Shown here one piece after another: positions 37,016-51,430 of a stretch of 64,000 nucleotides of DNA; position 1 is the first letter of the stretch, and each line of letters opens with the position of its first letter. The translations under genes were made by a program, and so were the position numbers. The DNA lies in assembly GCF_020080835.1 (NCBI RefSeq), contig NC_058160.1, positions 22,245,152-22,309,151 on the forward strand, read 5' to 3'. This stretch comes from Cotesia glomerata (Eukaryota > Arthropoda > Insecta > Hymenoptera > Braconidae). The notes beneath the pieces were generated by a model, which had not been told where the DNA came from, searched no databases, and saw only the letters and a list, made by a program, of their open reading frames with translations.

Positions 37016-38988
37016 TGAATACGAATTTTTGTCTTGAATTTGATGAAAAATTTTTATTGTGCATTTGTAAGGAATAAAAACATCAGACTGTTTACTTAAT
37101 TAAAGTACTCAAAAATGCGATAATGCCAAAAAAATTTAATTATAGAATTTTTGCAGTTACTGCGTTCTAGAATATTCGTAATTCGTAAGTCCAAAACTTT
37201 TCTCTATTTTTGCACTTTATCTAGCCAATACCGTAAAACTAACTACTCATTTAAAAAAAAAATTACATTTTTTTTACCAGTTATTAAATCTCTTTACTGA
37301 TAGTTTTTATGTTTTAACATTATTTATCAATTGTACGAGATTTTATGAAATGTAGTTATTTTATAATTTCTTGCTTCGGTTTAATCATTTTAAATCTTGT
37401 TTTGTTTATGTATTTTGATATTATATGTTCTGATTTTGGTTTATTTATTTAGGTAGGAAATTTTTATAAAAAATCTAATTAAACAATTAAATGTTGTTTT
37501 TTAAAATTTATCAACGCTGTTCGAGTTTATAGTTTTGAGAAATTTTAACGCATGCGTATTTGACACTTCTTTTGCGAGTTCAATACCAACGGTATTGTCA
37601 ACTTGTTATTAGTGTATTCCTCCTACTTCTTGGATATGACAAATTTTTCATTATTCATTTATTAATATCTCAAAAAATACATTATAATTGTTATGAATTA
37701 AACTTTTTCAATAAAATTTATAAGTTTATGTTTGTTTGGGGTTAGTTTATTTATTATGACAATCTTAAGATGGGTTTCTTAGTTATAATCACATACACAA
37801 GTAAACTTTTCGGTATCCCGTATAGTGCAATTTATAAGAGCCGCAGAAACTTAGACTTTGACATTCAATATTTCTGAAACTGTACAAAGAAGAACAACTG
37901 AAAAATTACAGCTCAAAGTACAATTTATAAAAGTTGAGTGTTTCGAACGAAGAAACCAAAAAATTATAGTTTAAAAATAGATATTTTTACAATTTCTGTG
38001 AGAAATACATTTCTAAACTATCATGAAATAGTAAAAATCAATACTTGGAATTTTATTTTATAAAAGTGTTATTTGAAACTGTAATTTTTTCAGTTTTTGA
38101 TTTGAAGCTCTTTTTATTATTACACACAGAAGAAATAAATTATAAAATATGCTCGAATTCTTGTTAATTTTCAATTTTTTAAATAATAATTCGGACTCAA
38201 GGATGGCATTTTAACTTTTTTTTTCACTTACATAACTGTTATTACTGTTTGAAATGATATTTTTAGCTATATAATTGTTAGATTGTGCCATTCAAATAAT
38301 AAATATCATAAATTAATTATTAAAACCACGATTTTATTGTTTGGAATGGTATTTATTATCCCACTAATTATTATTATTAATTATAGTTGTTTTTTCCATA
38401 AAGAAACTCTGGTTTTTCAAATGCTCTTTGTATTGTTTAAAAATGTAATTTTGTACCATTTGACGTAGAATTATCTAAAGAATTATTTAGGTAAATTTGA
38501 AAAAAGTCCTAAGGAAATACATCTGGTGGTACAACCACCTAAAACATAATCATAATGTTGTAAGAATAGAATGAGAGAGCTGATATGAGATACAACATAT
38601 AGTGTTATATTATGTTCCGTTCAATCTCACACGGTACACAGTAAACTCGATGCAATTTGATACGCATTTCTCCATTTCTCGATATCTGATTTCGCAAGAT
38701 CTGTAACATCTCAATAAGTAGTCGGTTTCAGACATGATTTGTTTTTATGTGATGAAAACTACGATTTTTGAAGTTATACTTCTTTTGGCGCGTTAGGCAA
38801 AAATGATGAGGGTAATTTTTACGATGCGCGCGCACACCGTCACGAAAAACCGACACCCTGAAGTTAGCTACTCAACATTTTAGTTTTTTAAAAAAAGTTA
38901 CCAAAAAAATAAAAATAAGTACATCTACGTATATTTGCATGAGAACTAGCTACTGTATTCACGATATTTCATATAAATATATATTTTC
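37016..38988. other. AT-rich sequence; unique island at 38560-38860
   Basis: No gene recognised. 38570-38860 is less AT-rich, with GATGCGCGCGCACACCGTCAC at about 38823. No coding frame or splice-bounded exon was found. Confidence 0.35.
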
Positions 38989-39758
38989 AACTTCCCGCTA
39001 AGAAAATTGAAAATTTTTATTAATGGGAAGTTATTGATTTCGGTCCGATTTTTAAGTCGAGGTTTCATCGGATGTCCACGTTTTAAGGTCCCAGAAAGCC
39101 ATTCTGATTATTCCCACCGAGGTGTCCGGCCGTGTGTGTGTGTCAATAAATTTTTATCGTAAGGTTTCTCAAAAACGAATCAACCGATTGAGTTCTACGA
39201 CACTTCATTCGAAAGGTTCTATCAAAACGTAGATCTGATTAGATTTAAGAGTTAATTCATCAAGCCATTCCGAAGAAATTAAAAAAAAATTTGAATTTTT
39301 ATGTTTTTTAAAATTAACTTTAAAGCGTACAAAAAAATCATAATGAAACCATGTATACATTTTTTTGCTTAAGAACTGCGTCCAATGCTTTTTTAAAAAT
39401 GAAAATCGAACGACGCATTTAAAAATTATAGTTGTTTAGAAATTCAAAAAAATTTTTTTTTTCGGTATTTTTTTAAGATATTTTCCAGTTTCTTCAACCG
39501 ATCAATAAAAACTTGTACATTTTCTTGTTGTGCTTTAAAAACTGCACCGAATGCTTTTTGAAAAAACCAAATCGAACGACGCATTCAAAAGTTACAGTTG
39601 TTTAATAAATACATTTGAAGCTCGAGGAGCTCAAAATGTGAAAAAATGCGCTTTGAGCTTTTAAAGCTCAAATATTAATCAAAAACACATTTTAAGGTGC
39701 TTAAAATGCAAACTTAGCAGGAAGTTACAGGGTTGGCTTGCACGGTCAACCGATTTCC
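38989..39758 (+). repeat. GAGCTC/(GT)n repeat family copy, diverged subfamily
   Basis: Left end AACTTCCCGCTAAGAAAATT, then GATGTCCACGTTTTAAGG, a very short (GT)n at 39133-39142 and a diverged body. TTTGAGCTTTTAAAGCTCAAA at about 39651 and right end GCAGGAAGTTACAGGGTTGG...TCAACCGATTTCC follow. Confidence 0.75.
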
Positions 39759-39905
39759 AGATTTTTTTGATTATGTAGAAATAATTTTTTTATGATATTT
39801 AAATAAACTTTATTTAACTAGACAATGCGTTATAATAAAACTTTCAATGTATTAAATACCTTTTTTTCTATTATTAGTGTCGTTTTTTCTACAAACGTAG
39901 AATAA

Positions 39906-40298
39906 CCCGCATGGAAAAATATATATGCGAAAAATATATGCAAATATATATTTTCACATATATTTTTTTTGCGCTAAATATATGTCCGCATATATGCACG
40001 CATATAATGCAATATATATGTCTAGAGATACACAGAAAATAATTTAACTTGAATCAAGAAAATGATTTTAAAGAATTTAACTTTCTTGATTTGAGTAAAA
40101 AAATTCTCAAACTTAGAAATTTTTTTTTAGTGTATACTTATATATATGTCTACATATATGTAAGCATGTATCTCTGCATATATGTCAGCATCTATGTGAA
40201 AAATATATGTTGACATATTTTTTTTTTGCGTAAATATATGCGGCATATATATTATATATGCAACATATATTTTTGACATATATATTTCTCCATGCGGG
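39906..40298. mobile_element. MITE rich in CATATATG words
   Basis: Ends CCCGCATGGAAAAATATATA / TATATATTTCTCCATGCGGG are inverted. The interior is ATATATG repeats and contains a nested small palindromic relic (about 40030-40135). Confidence 0.8.
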
Positions 40299-41397
40299 AA
40301 CGCGATAGATAAAATATTTAGAAAGATTTTTATCTTGTTACGTCAAAAAAGTATAACTTCTAACGTGCGTACATAAGTACACACACACACTTTTTTTTTT
40401 TATAATTTTAATTAAGAGTTATTAATAGCTTTTTTTAAGAGGGTGTAATAATAGTTGGTAGTAATTATTGTTATCTATCTACGTCGTGGAAGTTGTGTTA
40501 TACTTTAAGAATTATGAAATCTAATAAATAACGAAAATACACATCAACCTTTAAAAACGAACTAAATACTTGCAAAGTGCAAAGAATACGTAAAAATTGG
40601 AATAAAAAAAATTAATAATATTTATCATACCAATTGCAGAGGTAATTTTTTTATGAAAAAAGAATTGAAAAATGTGATTAAACTTTGAAAATTTGATAAA
40701 AATATATACTCATAAATGAGGAGACGTTTTTTTAGAAATGTCTAACCGACGAAATTATAATACTAATAGACATCAAATTAATGTCATAAAATTCATCTAT
40801 TCTCAGTTGATAATTTTTATTGATATTTTATATGTTGAGAAAATAATGACTTTTTATGACAAATCAGTTATTAGTGATTTTATTTGATTCGATAAAACGA
40901 AGTAATCACATTGTTGATTGAGTAATTTAATATATTTTAAGTTCAATGGAATCTTTATAACGATTAAAAAGATGTCAATAAACAAAAGTAAAAATCATTT
41001 CTATTTTTTAAGATACACTTACAAGGTATTTCAATAATATTGACGACACAATAATAAAAAAAAAAAAAAAAAAAAAACAAAAAATTCCATATGATTTTCT
41101 CGGTTCAAAAATTTTTCTCTTGAAACAAGTTAATTTTGTTTTTTCAATGGATTTATCCTTACAAATGAAAAATTATAAACGTTTACAAATAAAATTGTTT
41201 TACAAAAAAAAAACATGAAAAAATTTCAATTCAAGCCCAGCGAAGCGGGTGGTTGACAGCTAGTATAGAATTAAACTATAAATTATTATGCATGGCATAC
41301 AAATTTTTTATGAAAAATTATTATTTAAATCAATCAAAATTTGTATGATGAAAATTTCGTAATCTTTTGAATAATTTTCATAAAAGTGAAATTTTTT
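40299..41397. other. AT-rich sequence, nothing recognised
   Basis: Poly-A at about 41056-41078 and a short palindromic relic near 41080-41145. No gene. Confidence 0.4.
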
Positions 41398-41546
41398 AAC
41401 TTCCCGCTAAGAAAATTGAAAATTTTCAAAAATCGGGAAGTTATTGGTTTTATCCCATTTTGCGAAAATTGAGTTTTCATCAGATCTCGACGTTTCAAGG
41501 TCACAGGAAGCTTCCCTGACTATTCCCGCGATGGTGTCCGTGCGGC

Positions 41547-41610
<64 letters not shown>

Positions 41611-42434
41611 CCTCTTATAACTTTTGAACGGCTTGGTCGATCGGATCGAAATAGTTGGCGATTCAAAGAGTATCATTGCCATTAAATTTCGTGAAAATTT
41701 GAATCGATTCGGTTCGCTAGATTTTGAGAAATCTCAAAAATAAAATTTTCAAAAAATCGTTTTTTTGGAATAACTTCTAAACGGCTTCACCGATCGATTC
41801 CAAAAATTACTCAGCTCTTAAGTTTAAAAAACCACGTCGATTGCCACCAGTCCCGTCAAAATCGGTTGATTCGTTCGAGAGTTATCGAAAACGAAAAATT
41901 TCGAAAAAAATGTTTTTTTCACATAACTTCGACATTTTCTTTATTTGGATCGTTTTTAAAGAAATAAAATAATTGTTAGAGTCCAAAAAATCACGTCGAC
42001 CGCCACCCAGAACGTGAAAATCGGTTGATTGGTTCGTGAGTTATCGTTGTCGAAAAAATTCGGAAAAAATGAATTTTTCAAATTTCTCAAAGATTTTCGG
42101 TTCGATCAGTTTGTGTTCAAAAGTATATCATAGATTCTGAAAATCTGCGTGGATTACTGCTAACCGCGTGAAAATCAATGCATTCATTCATTCAGAAATT
42201 ATTGCAGTTTGAAAATTCAAAACATAGTGTTTTATTTAACTTCTATCAGACTTTTGAGCCCGAAGAGCTCAAAAGCTTAGAACAGCTTACTCTGAGCTCA
42301 GAAAGCTCGAAATAACATATAAATTATATTTTTGAGCTCGAAGAGCTCAAAAACATCATAAGTGCAATTTTAAAAGCTTATTTATGAAATTAGCGGGAAG
42401 TTGCAGGGATGGCTTTTAGGGTCAACCGTTTTCC
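41398..42434 (+). repeat. GAGCTC/(GT)n repeat family copy, full length
   Basis: Left end AACTTCCCGCTAAGAAAATT, (GT)n at 41551-41607 and an extended body with two rounds of the TTCGAGAGTTATCG/AACCGCGTGAAAATC motif. GAGCTC palindromes lie near 42255-42350, and the right end AGCGGGAAGTTGCAGGGATG...TCAACCGTTTTCC is present. Confidence 0.85.
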
Positions 42435-42690
42435 AGATTTTTTTTACTACCGTCATTAAATTTAGAGTATTACTAAGCAGTTACTAATTTTTACGGTTCT
42501 GTAGTACAATGTACTGTGACAAAAATAATTATTAGCTTTTGAAAATTACAAATTTCTTTCGGATACCATCAATGTATTCAAAAGAAGACATTTATAAAAT
42601 GAGAATTATTTTTTCAAATAAAAAAATTAATCAATGTAATAATCGTTCAACATTATAAATTTTCTTCAAAACTTTATTTTTTTCCCCTTA
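42435..42690. other. AT-rich spacer
   Basis: Nothing recognised. Confidence 0.4.
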
Positions 42691-42881
42691 CACAGTGAAA
42701 ATTTTTGCGTCATTGCGTCAAAAAATGTTGTGTTAACAATTTTTATGTTAAATATTTAACACTTTTTTGTGTTGATTTAACAGAAAAAATGTTAAATTTA
42801 CACATAAAAGTGTTAAATATTCAACACAAAATTTTTAACACTAAGTTTTTTGACGCAATGACGCAAAATTTTTTTATTGTG
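42691..42881. mobile_element. 191-bp MITE, TA-flanked
   Basis: Starts CACAGTGAAAATTTTTGCGT after TA and ends ACGCAAAATTTTTTTATTGTG before TA. Inner inverted TCATTGCGTCAAAAAA / TTTTTTGACGCAATGA and TGTTAAATATT words give an almost complete palindrome. Confidence 0.85.
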
Positions 42882-44225
42882 TAAGAGTTATCATTTTCAA
42901 AATACAAGTATTGAGCCCTCATGACATTAACACCTTTAACAGTGTTAACTTAACACTTTATGGAAGGTAAATGCAACACCGAACACCTATACCAACACTA
43001 CACTGCAGACTACACCGACCCTTTACTTTGTGAAGCGTAGAATTATATAAGGGCAAGGAATCCTAAAAAGTTCCTTGCCTTTGGGGGAAATGTTTTTTTT
43101 TTTTTTTAGATATTTTTCCAAGGATTTGTATCCCATGGCCATGACCATTAAATTTAATGAACACCGAATTAAGAAATTTTTTTCACCAGATCCATTGAAG
43201 CAATTTTCGATGGAAAAATCTTCTGCTGGCATAGAAGCGCAAGCTAATGAAGATGAAGCCAATATGGCGGTAAAGTACTATCAGGATTAGGCAGTAAAAA
43301 TATCTCAAATTCGTGAAAATTTTCTTTAAACTAGATTATTATTTCTCAGTAATTGTACAATTATTTTTAATTACTTGATGGCTGAAACGAAAAATAGAGG
43401 CCTTTAAAAATGACTCTTATATCCCTTTATTCATTATACTATATTCGTTCTTTTCACCCTCGTTTTCGGTCGAATGTACATACGTCTATCCCCACGTCCA
43501 TATATATAGCATATATAACTATCAAGCTAGTACGTGGCAGACACACAAAACCCACCATACCGTACACACACAGCAAGTTCACACAGCTGTGGTCTACTCA
43601 TAGCTCAAGCTCTCTCTGGCCTGCCCTTTTCGCAATACTGATCTTCCTACCGTGAAAATGAACCTTCGGACCCCATGACATGCCAAGCAGCATGGCTAAA
43701 GAGCCAAACAAGTTATTCCGTTCAATATTTTGCTCTACTCGGAAATAGTACTAGACTATACATATGTATATATTAGGATATATAGTATGTATGTAGAGAG
43801 ATGTAGAAGTAAAATGAAGGAAAAAGTTTAAAAAAAGAACAATGAGTACCTAGATCACTGTTTAGTACTCAGCTTATTGCTTTAGGGTACTCTGTTATGG
43901 ACCTACCCACCATGACGTCGTAGATAGACATAGGCTAAGTAACAGACGGTGTATCAACTTCGATGAATATCAATCTTATGGATCTAGGCTCTAGGCCTTA
44001 GACTCTAGATACGAGTCTTTCACTCTATTCTCTGGAAAAACCTCCAGGGAAATTGGGCTGATAACGGCGATAATGATTTCGTAGATTACAGTCGTTCAAA
44101 GTCTCGCGTAATTTCTTATTTTAACTTTATTTCAGGGATATCTAGGCTTTTGTACAATCTGGGATGAAATTTTGATCTTATATAGAACATAAAAATTTTA
44201 GAAGATTAAAGTTTGAGTTTTTGAA
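42882..44225. other. Unique sequence island
   Basis: 43400-44060 is less AT-rich. A short plus ORF 43075-43290 (KFNEHRIKKFFSPDPLKQF) and its antisense are unrecognised. They follow a poly-T and may be part of an old element. No splice-supported exon. Confidence 0.35.
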
Positions 44226-44496
44226 CACTGATAGAAGCATTTGTTTATAGTTAAAAATTCTCGTTAATATTTAACAAATCATTTATTAAAGACCACTTTT
44301 TAGTCCTTAACAAATATTTCTTAGTATTTAAAAAGATTTATTAATATTTAATAAATGAATATCAGATTTATTAAATACAAACAAATCATTTTAAATACTA
44401 AGAAATATTTGTTTAATACTAAAAAGTGGTCTCTAATAAATGATTTGTTAACTATTAACAAATATTTTTTATTACTAATAAATCCTTCTATCAGTG
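44226..44496. mobile_element. Palindromic MITE, copy 3 (271 bp)
   Basis: Ends CACTGATAGAAGCATTTGTT and AATAAATCCTTCTATCAGTG. Internal TCATTTATTAAAGACCACTT and AAGTGGTCTCTAATAAATGA are inverted. Same family as 20209-20479. Confidence 0.85.
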
Positions 44497-47400
44497 AAGA
44501 ATTCAAAGAAAATTCAATTTCAGGGAAAAAGGAAAGAGCATAGCAATTGGTCGAAGTCAAATGAAACTGACGCTGAGGAACAATTTTCGAATACTAGCGC
44601 CGTCCAAATTGAAGTATATAATAGTCTTTGCTGTGCATCAAAATGAAATCTTTAGGTTCTTAAATATTTTCGGTAATTTTTTTACTTTGAAGATGGAAAA
44701 TTTTGAAATTTTCATGAGATTTTTCTCAATAATTTGAATTAATAGGCCAGGCAAAGCACACGTACTAAGATTGAAAGTAATTACTATCAGGTAAGCATAA
44801 AATTCGGAGTAAGATGATATTTTGGATGATATATAAAACGTCCTTCTAAAAGTTCATTCACGTTAAACGATAACTGAAAAAGATAGAAAAAAAAAAAAAC
44901 GCTACATTTCGAAGTTTTTCCGAAATAACACAATAAATTTTATTGATAACAAATTTCAGGACATAAAATTTTTCAAAAATATTATAGCAAACATTTTTTC
45001 ATCCCTTTGTTTGATTAAAAAATAGAGCGCGCTAAAGTTGCGTCAACAATGAAAAGTGTAGAGTAATTTTTTTATTTTAAAACATATGAAAAAAATGTCT
45101 TTATACCGATAAAATAATTCTGCAAAAATTCATGAATCATTTATTACAATGGAATAAACTCTATAATGTTGACAAAAATAACTAGTTTGAAAATGAACCG
45201 ATAGATTTATTAAAAAGTAAATGGATGAATCTGAAAGTTCTTCACGAAAACTAAACTTCAATTCCGGCAGCGGTATTTTATAAATACCATGTTTTCAATT
45301 TACGGTCCGCCGGTGTCACTGATGGCTCAAAAGTTAGTACTTTAGTACAAAAGTCCTGTAGCAATTGAGAATAGAAGGAGAAGAAATTTAATATAACTGT
45401 CAAAAGAAAATGGGAAGCATTTATAAATCCCAGATAGTTTATTTTATTATAGATGTGTTTTTATAGCAATGCAGTAAAGAGGGTTACAATAAGAGAGGAA
45501 AAGAGAGATAATGAAAATTGACTGAAGGGATTTGAGTCTGGTTAGTTTTCTGGTTTGGTTGTTAAGATGAGAACCAAGTTGAAGAGAAAAAGTACTGTTC
45601 AGGCATTTCGGCCATTTGTCCAACGCGAGTAGTCACGTATATCTTTCTTTGATAGTGGGGATTTAAGCAACTCTGCCAGTTATAAGTATAAATATATATA
45701 TAAGAGTACACGACTACATCCAGAGGCGTATACATACACTAGTATTTATACGAGACACTAGACGACTAGACAGTCGCATCAATAAATCAACAATATAGAT
45801 AGACTTGTCCTAACGAGAGACAAACAATGCAGTAGACAACTGCAATATGATGCCTCAATCATAATAGGAGTGATGTGAGATCGATTTTAAAACACATTTT
45901 TAGTTTTTTCAATACCATAATTAGTGAGCCAGAAAACATTGGATGTTGTTTTAGGAAAATGAGGTTTGCGAAAAATTTTAATCAATTTTTTAGAGCGAAA
46001 TGCTGAAGAGATAGGAAGACAGAAATATTTATGCCGCGATGAGTTTATGCTAGAAGAACTATGGAAATATTTCATTTAAAAGTTTTTTAGTTCACTCATG
46101 TACATGAAAAAATTCATGGAAAAGGTGGAAACTCTAAGAATTTGTTTTTTTAATTTGAAAAATTATTTGAATTCTTAGAAATTTTGTTTGTTGTAAGTTT
46201 TTAACTTTTTGAAATGATTAATCTGGAGTTAAAAAATTTTCAAGAAAAGTTAAAAGAAAATCCACAAGTAGAAATTGAAAAAAAAAATGTGAATGCAGAT
46301 TTTTTTTTTACTTTTCTTTGTAATAAAGTGTTTGTTTAGAAAAATTTTTAAAATTGACAGAAAAATTTTTCAACTAAAATCAACAATCCGAAATAGGGGA
46401 TGAGTTAGGAATGTAAGCGAGTAATTTTGAAATGTGTGGAATTATTTGGAAGTTTTTGAGAATGTAGTTGATTCACGCGAATCGATTAAACACACGTACA
46501 ATGGGTTTAAGGTTATTCGAAATATTTAAATTTCATAAAATCTCGATTTCACCCGCTGAAACTTTGCTACGTGACTCGAATTATTGTCTCTAATTTACCA
46601 AGAATACTTTTAGGAAATAAATTCAATCTACTCCACTTCTACAAATTTATAGAAAACATTTTATAACAATATTTTGTTAGAAGGTACAAGCTCGAAGAAT
46701 AAACTTAACAAATCGAATTTTCTTTTTTTGTTGAAAGCTTTTTTAAAAAAATTAAAAAATGACTGCCGCCAAAGATTCCAATTATTTTGTGCAATAAGGT
46801 TAAAATATACGAAATCTCATCCATATTTATATAATACATTCACGTGTATATATTTGTGTATAAGGGCGTGCCAAAAATCGATTACTTTGTAAATAACATT
46901 CCGCTTTAGTCACACATTTCTTTATTTTTCAACAAATTTTAAACATGTATCTTAATCTTTAAATAAATTTTTTTATTTTATGATTTGAATTTTGTACAAA
47001 AAAAATTATTAAAAATTGAAACGTTTTGAAATCAAGCCAAATTAAAACTTTCAATTTTTTATAAACTCTAGTGACTGGTAATAATGAATTAACTTGCAAG
47101 AGATGAAAATATTAAATTTTTAATTCAAAGTTATACCAAAAATAAAAAGTTTTTATCAATGAATAGAATATTAAACAAAAACTAAATAGAGTTATTTCAA
47201 TTAATTTCCTTTTGTTTTTATTAACCAACAGTTCGATAAAAATAAAATGATAAAACTTTATTAAAGGCTAATCATCATTTTAATTATAATTCATTACTTA
47301 CAAAGTTTACATTTTCAATTTAAGCATTATCATTTTTAAATAATTCAATGACAGTCGTTCCGTTAACGATTTCTCAATCGAGTCAATTTATTACAAGTTT

Positions 47401-48786
47401 AATTCTAATTGAAATTTATTCTGTTGAGTGAAGTCAATCATATTGGTGGCACACAATCAAATACATTTTTACTCGCCTTTAAATTTAACACTCTGCGATT
47501 GAAGTTTATTTCTAAAATTTTTTGCAGTAATTACCTTCGAATAAATCTGACAAAAACACCCGAGTTCTTAATCCCAGAATTAAGTGCTCGTTGGCACTAA
47601 TGCCTTCCGTTAGACCCCAGAACACGTTAGGAACAAATTTTTACGGATAATTTTGACCTGAGTAAAAATAAATCTCTGGAATGTTACTTTACTATACATA
47701 TATCGACTTTCATGAGAAAAACTGAATTCAATTTTTCCTTAACTGTTATATTATCAAAAGGACAAGGTAAATTTTGTCCAAGTCTTATCTCAATGATAAA
47801 ATTATTTTACGCAGTTCAATTTGGTGTTATTGGAAAGGTTGAGACTTGAATTTATGCCCTTTTATATAAAAAATTTACATTAGGTTTCGAAATGATTTTT
47901 CTAGACATTTCAAGTTTGATAAATGTTAATTTTACGACGCTCCGCCAAATAATTTTGAAGTTAATTTATTTCATAAATATCATTAAGAGAATAAAGAAAT
48001 TTTTGCTGTAAAGTTTACAAATTATAATTGTTTACAAGCAATTAATTAAAATAAATAATGTTGTTTTGTCAGCGAAAATTAATTAGTGCTATTAACGAGT
48101 CAAAGTAATTTATTTTTCTTGCAATATTATTTCATTTATTACCACCCTCTTCACAAAATTTTAAGCAGAATAATGACACAATTTTATATTTTTTGCATTA
48201 AAAAAAAGTTTTGACTACAGAAAATATTAACACATAAAATTAAAATTCACAATTTTTTATCGCATCCAAAATAGTGAAAATTTGAAAAAATTACGTATTG
48301 ATTAATTTTTTTTCATTATTCTATTTTCGAGTAATTATAAGCTGTTAATCGTGAACATCAAAATTTACACATTTTTTACAAGTTCATAAAAAATGTATAA
48401 CATATGATTGGATAACAATTTTTTTTTTTTTTTTTTAAATGGTCAGTTTTATCGAGAAATGTTATGTAACGAAAAAATTAATACAGTGCTCTATAAATTA
48501 ATGTTTGAAAAATATCAGTGAAAAATGACACGGGTAAGCATTTTTTAAATTTTTAAACTGCGAAAAAATATAAATATAGAATTTTGTAAACTTTCAATAA
48601 ATGATTTATAAATTCGCCATGAAGAATAGAACAAAATCCAAAAAAAAAAAAAATTGTCAGTAACTCAATTTAAGTTTTATAAAGCCAAGAAATATAACAA
48701 CCCCTTTATCTAAAAAATCAGCAAATAAAAATTCACCTATCAGTCCTAAATTTTCACCCAAAAAATTCTCATAACTTGATCATTGC
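44497..48786. other. AT-rich sequence with a unique island at 45600-45860
   Basis: Short ORFs only; nothing recognised as gene or RNA. 45600-45860 is less AT-rich and free of repeats. Confidence 0.35.
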
Positions 48787-48895
48787 TAAGGTAAAAGCCC
48801 CAATAGATGCTCATGTACCAGTATATGATCACTCCATGTATTTGTATATCTATATTTGTGAATATGGTATGGGGCTTTTACCTTATTCATAACAT
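48787..48895. mobile_element. 109-bp MITE
   Basis: Perfect 16-bp inverted ends TAAGGTAAAAGCCCCA / TGGGGCTTTTACCTTA enclose 77 bp with no coding content. Confidence 0.75.
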
Positions 48896-50327
48896 AAATA
48901 AACAACTCCAAATGCCTTTATAATTAAAAAAGATCATTAACCACTCGAAATCGCCGTTGCTAAAAAGGGGGTTGCTATAGTTATTATCAATTTATAAGAC
49001 ATAACATATAAAATGATAAACTGAAGCAACTCTTCTCCTCCGTTTAGCAGTTTAACATACAACATTACAACAGTCCATAGAATACACGATACGAGAAATG
49101 TTACTAATGTCGTAGGACATCTTAGCAATTCAATATGAACTCAATAGACGGCGCATATACATACATCGGATATATGTCTGTAGGAATAGTCAAGATTACT
49201 CGCGCGTCCGAGTAACACTTGCACATGATATAACATATTGTCTTCTTGGTTCTTGGTCTAGCATTATATCTAGTAGCATCAGTTCTATGCTATTTACTCT
49301 TCATATGTAATCTTTACTCTCACATACATGAATTCACATCATACATATGAGTGCAACAAAACTTAACTCTGTCCGTGTGTTATTACATACTGAACTGTAT
49401 AATACACAACTAACAACTGTAGTTGCCTTCTTCTGCATACAATATGCATGTATGTATTAGGTAGTAAGTAATATGTAATATGTAGTGTACATATATAAAG
49501 TTATACCTTTTATTTTTATGCCACCATTTCCATTCAGTTCATTACATGTAAATGAGATTTAAATATCGAACATAAGAGGTAAAAAAACCGAGACAGCTTT
49601 ATATTTTTTATTCCTTCATTCTCCACTTTAATATTCTTTATTTTTACCTTCCACTCTGTACTACTCTCGGGATTTCTTCTTTTATTTCTTTTTCTCTTCA
49701 TCTGTTCTTTTACTATTTGAACGCTGGATGAGGCCATCGGGTAGGTACAGCCCGAGATGAGAGAGAAGAGAAAAAGATAAAGAGAGAGAGTGGCTGTGCA
49801 GTGGTGTGTTGAGCTGAGCTGTGCTGAGGGATGGAGGCGGTTTCCCTCTGCTGGAGTTTCTCCTGCTTTACCTCTACCCGTTATACAGCATCACTAGCAC
49901 TACTATGTAGTGTACCATCAAGAGCCTTCTCCACTATTTCCTCTCCCTTGTAGCAGCCGCCACTCGTATCGTGTAATCCAGCTAGCTGCTAGCCTGAAAA
50001 CACGCGCCTTTGTCCGTTGCTGCCCCTGGTATGCCTCCCCCTTGCACCCTTCCACCCCCTACCACCCTTCACTATCCCATCCAGCTATATTTGTCTGTAC
50101 TTTTTTCAATTCTTTCCCAATTTATGTTTTTGGTGTTTATTTTATGGCTTATTAGTTTGAGTGGTCATTATTTATCTTCAATTACAGAGTAAAGCATTTC
50201 AATCAGAAGATATAGTAATAAAAATAATTTATCTAATTTGTTCACGGCTTTTAAGATATTGTTTTATTATTAATATATAATTAATAATTTTTGATAATAA
50301 GACGAAAAAAAAACTAATTTATTAGTA
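48896..50327. promoter_or_regulatory. Unique island with GAGAG and C-rich stretch; candidate regulatory region
   Basis: 49740-50100 contains GAGAGAAGAGAAAAAGATAA, GAGCTGAGCTGTGCTGAGGG and a C-rich CCTTCCACCCCCTACCACCC run. It is the most GC-rich interval of the large AT-rich stretch. The ORFs at 49910-50192 are composition shadows. Function unknown. Confidence 0.35.
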
Positions 50328-51430
50328 CACGGAAAAAAGTAAACTGTAATAAATAACAGTCGATTTATAATAAGTAATGATCAACTGCTCAAAATTACCA
50401 TTTCAAACAGTAAAATCGTGATTTTACTATTCACTTTATAAAATTTACCATTTAAACGTTACAATTTACTCTTTACATGGAAGAAAATACTATTTCAAAT
50501 ACTAATATTCGCTAGGTAAATGTCTAAAATGTTAAAGTATAATAATTAAAAATTCAGACTTTGATATTTATCATTTGGTATTCATCAATGTAATAACGTT
50601 AAATTGGAGATTATTACGATCACATGCTCTAAATCTGTATTTTTAATCATGTAAAGTATTCAATATGTTATTTTTTTTCATTGCCTAATTTTAATTGAAC
50701 TCTGAACGGTACTTTTTGAGAAATACAACAAATATGATGATTTCTCATCAGATTTAATGTTTAAGGAAAAAAACGTCTGGTTCATTACCTTATTACTCCA
50801 AACCTACCAAGTTTAAAAAAAAATATACCAGGTTTCATTAAATTATGACCAGTAACTCTAACCGACAGTACTACTTTTATTATCTAAAGTTATGTAATTA
50901 TATTAATTGTTACATAAGTTTATCCTTTAAAAAAAAGTAGGTAAATTTTACCCTGTTAAAAAAATAAGCACATAAATTATTAATTAATCTTTAATAGTAA
51001 AATAATATTTTGAAAGTCGTGAACAAATTTAATTGATATTTATAATAGATATGACAAATAAAAAAAAAACTAATAATTGTATGATGATAAACTGCAGACA
51101 ATTTTTCGGTCAAATTGATTGAGATAATGTAAAAATTAATAATCTGACGCAGTTTTTAAATGCAAAAAGTAGAAAATTTTATAAAAAGATTTATTACCGT
51201 AAAAAAGTAGCAATTAAAGCTTTTATTGGGGAATTAATAATTTTTTTTACCTTGAACACAGGGGAGAATTCTGATAAACTTTTGAGGTTTAATTATGACG
51301 GTGTAATATAAAATATAGTTTTCCTATTAAATATCAAACAAAGTTTGGGAAAGTTATTATTTATCAAGCGAAAAGAGAAAAAAGATGATTTATTAAATCA
51401 AATAGAGAGTACAATATTATTTTGTTATAT
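50328..51430. other. AT-rich sequence with one CACGGAAAAAA end
   Basis: A TA-CACGGAAAAAAGTAAACTG end at 50326-50346 matches the left ends of 14518 and 19552, but I could not find a matching right end. Otherwise nothing recognised. Confidence 0.4.

Noticed and set aside
43075..43290. Plus ORF with KFNEHRIKKFFSPDPLKQF as a gene
   Set aside because: It begins in a poly-T stretch, is short, has an equally open antisense frame and has no splice or homology support.
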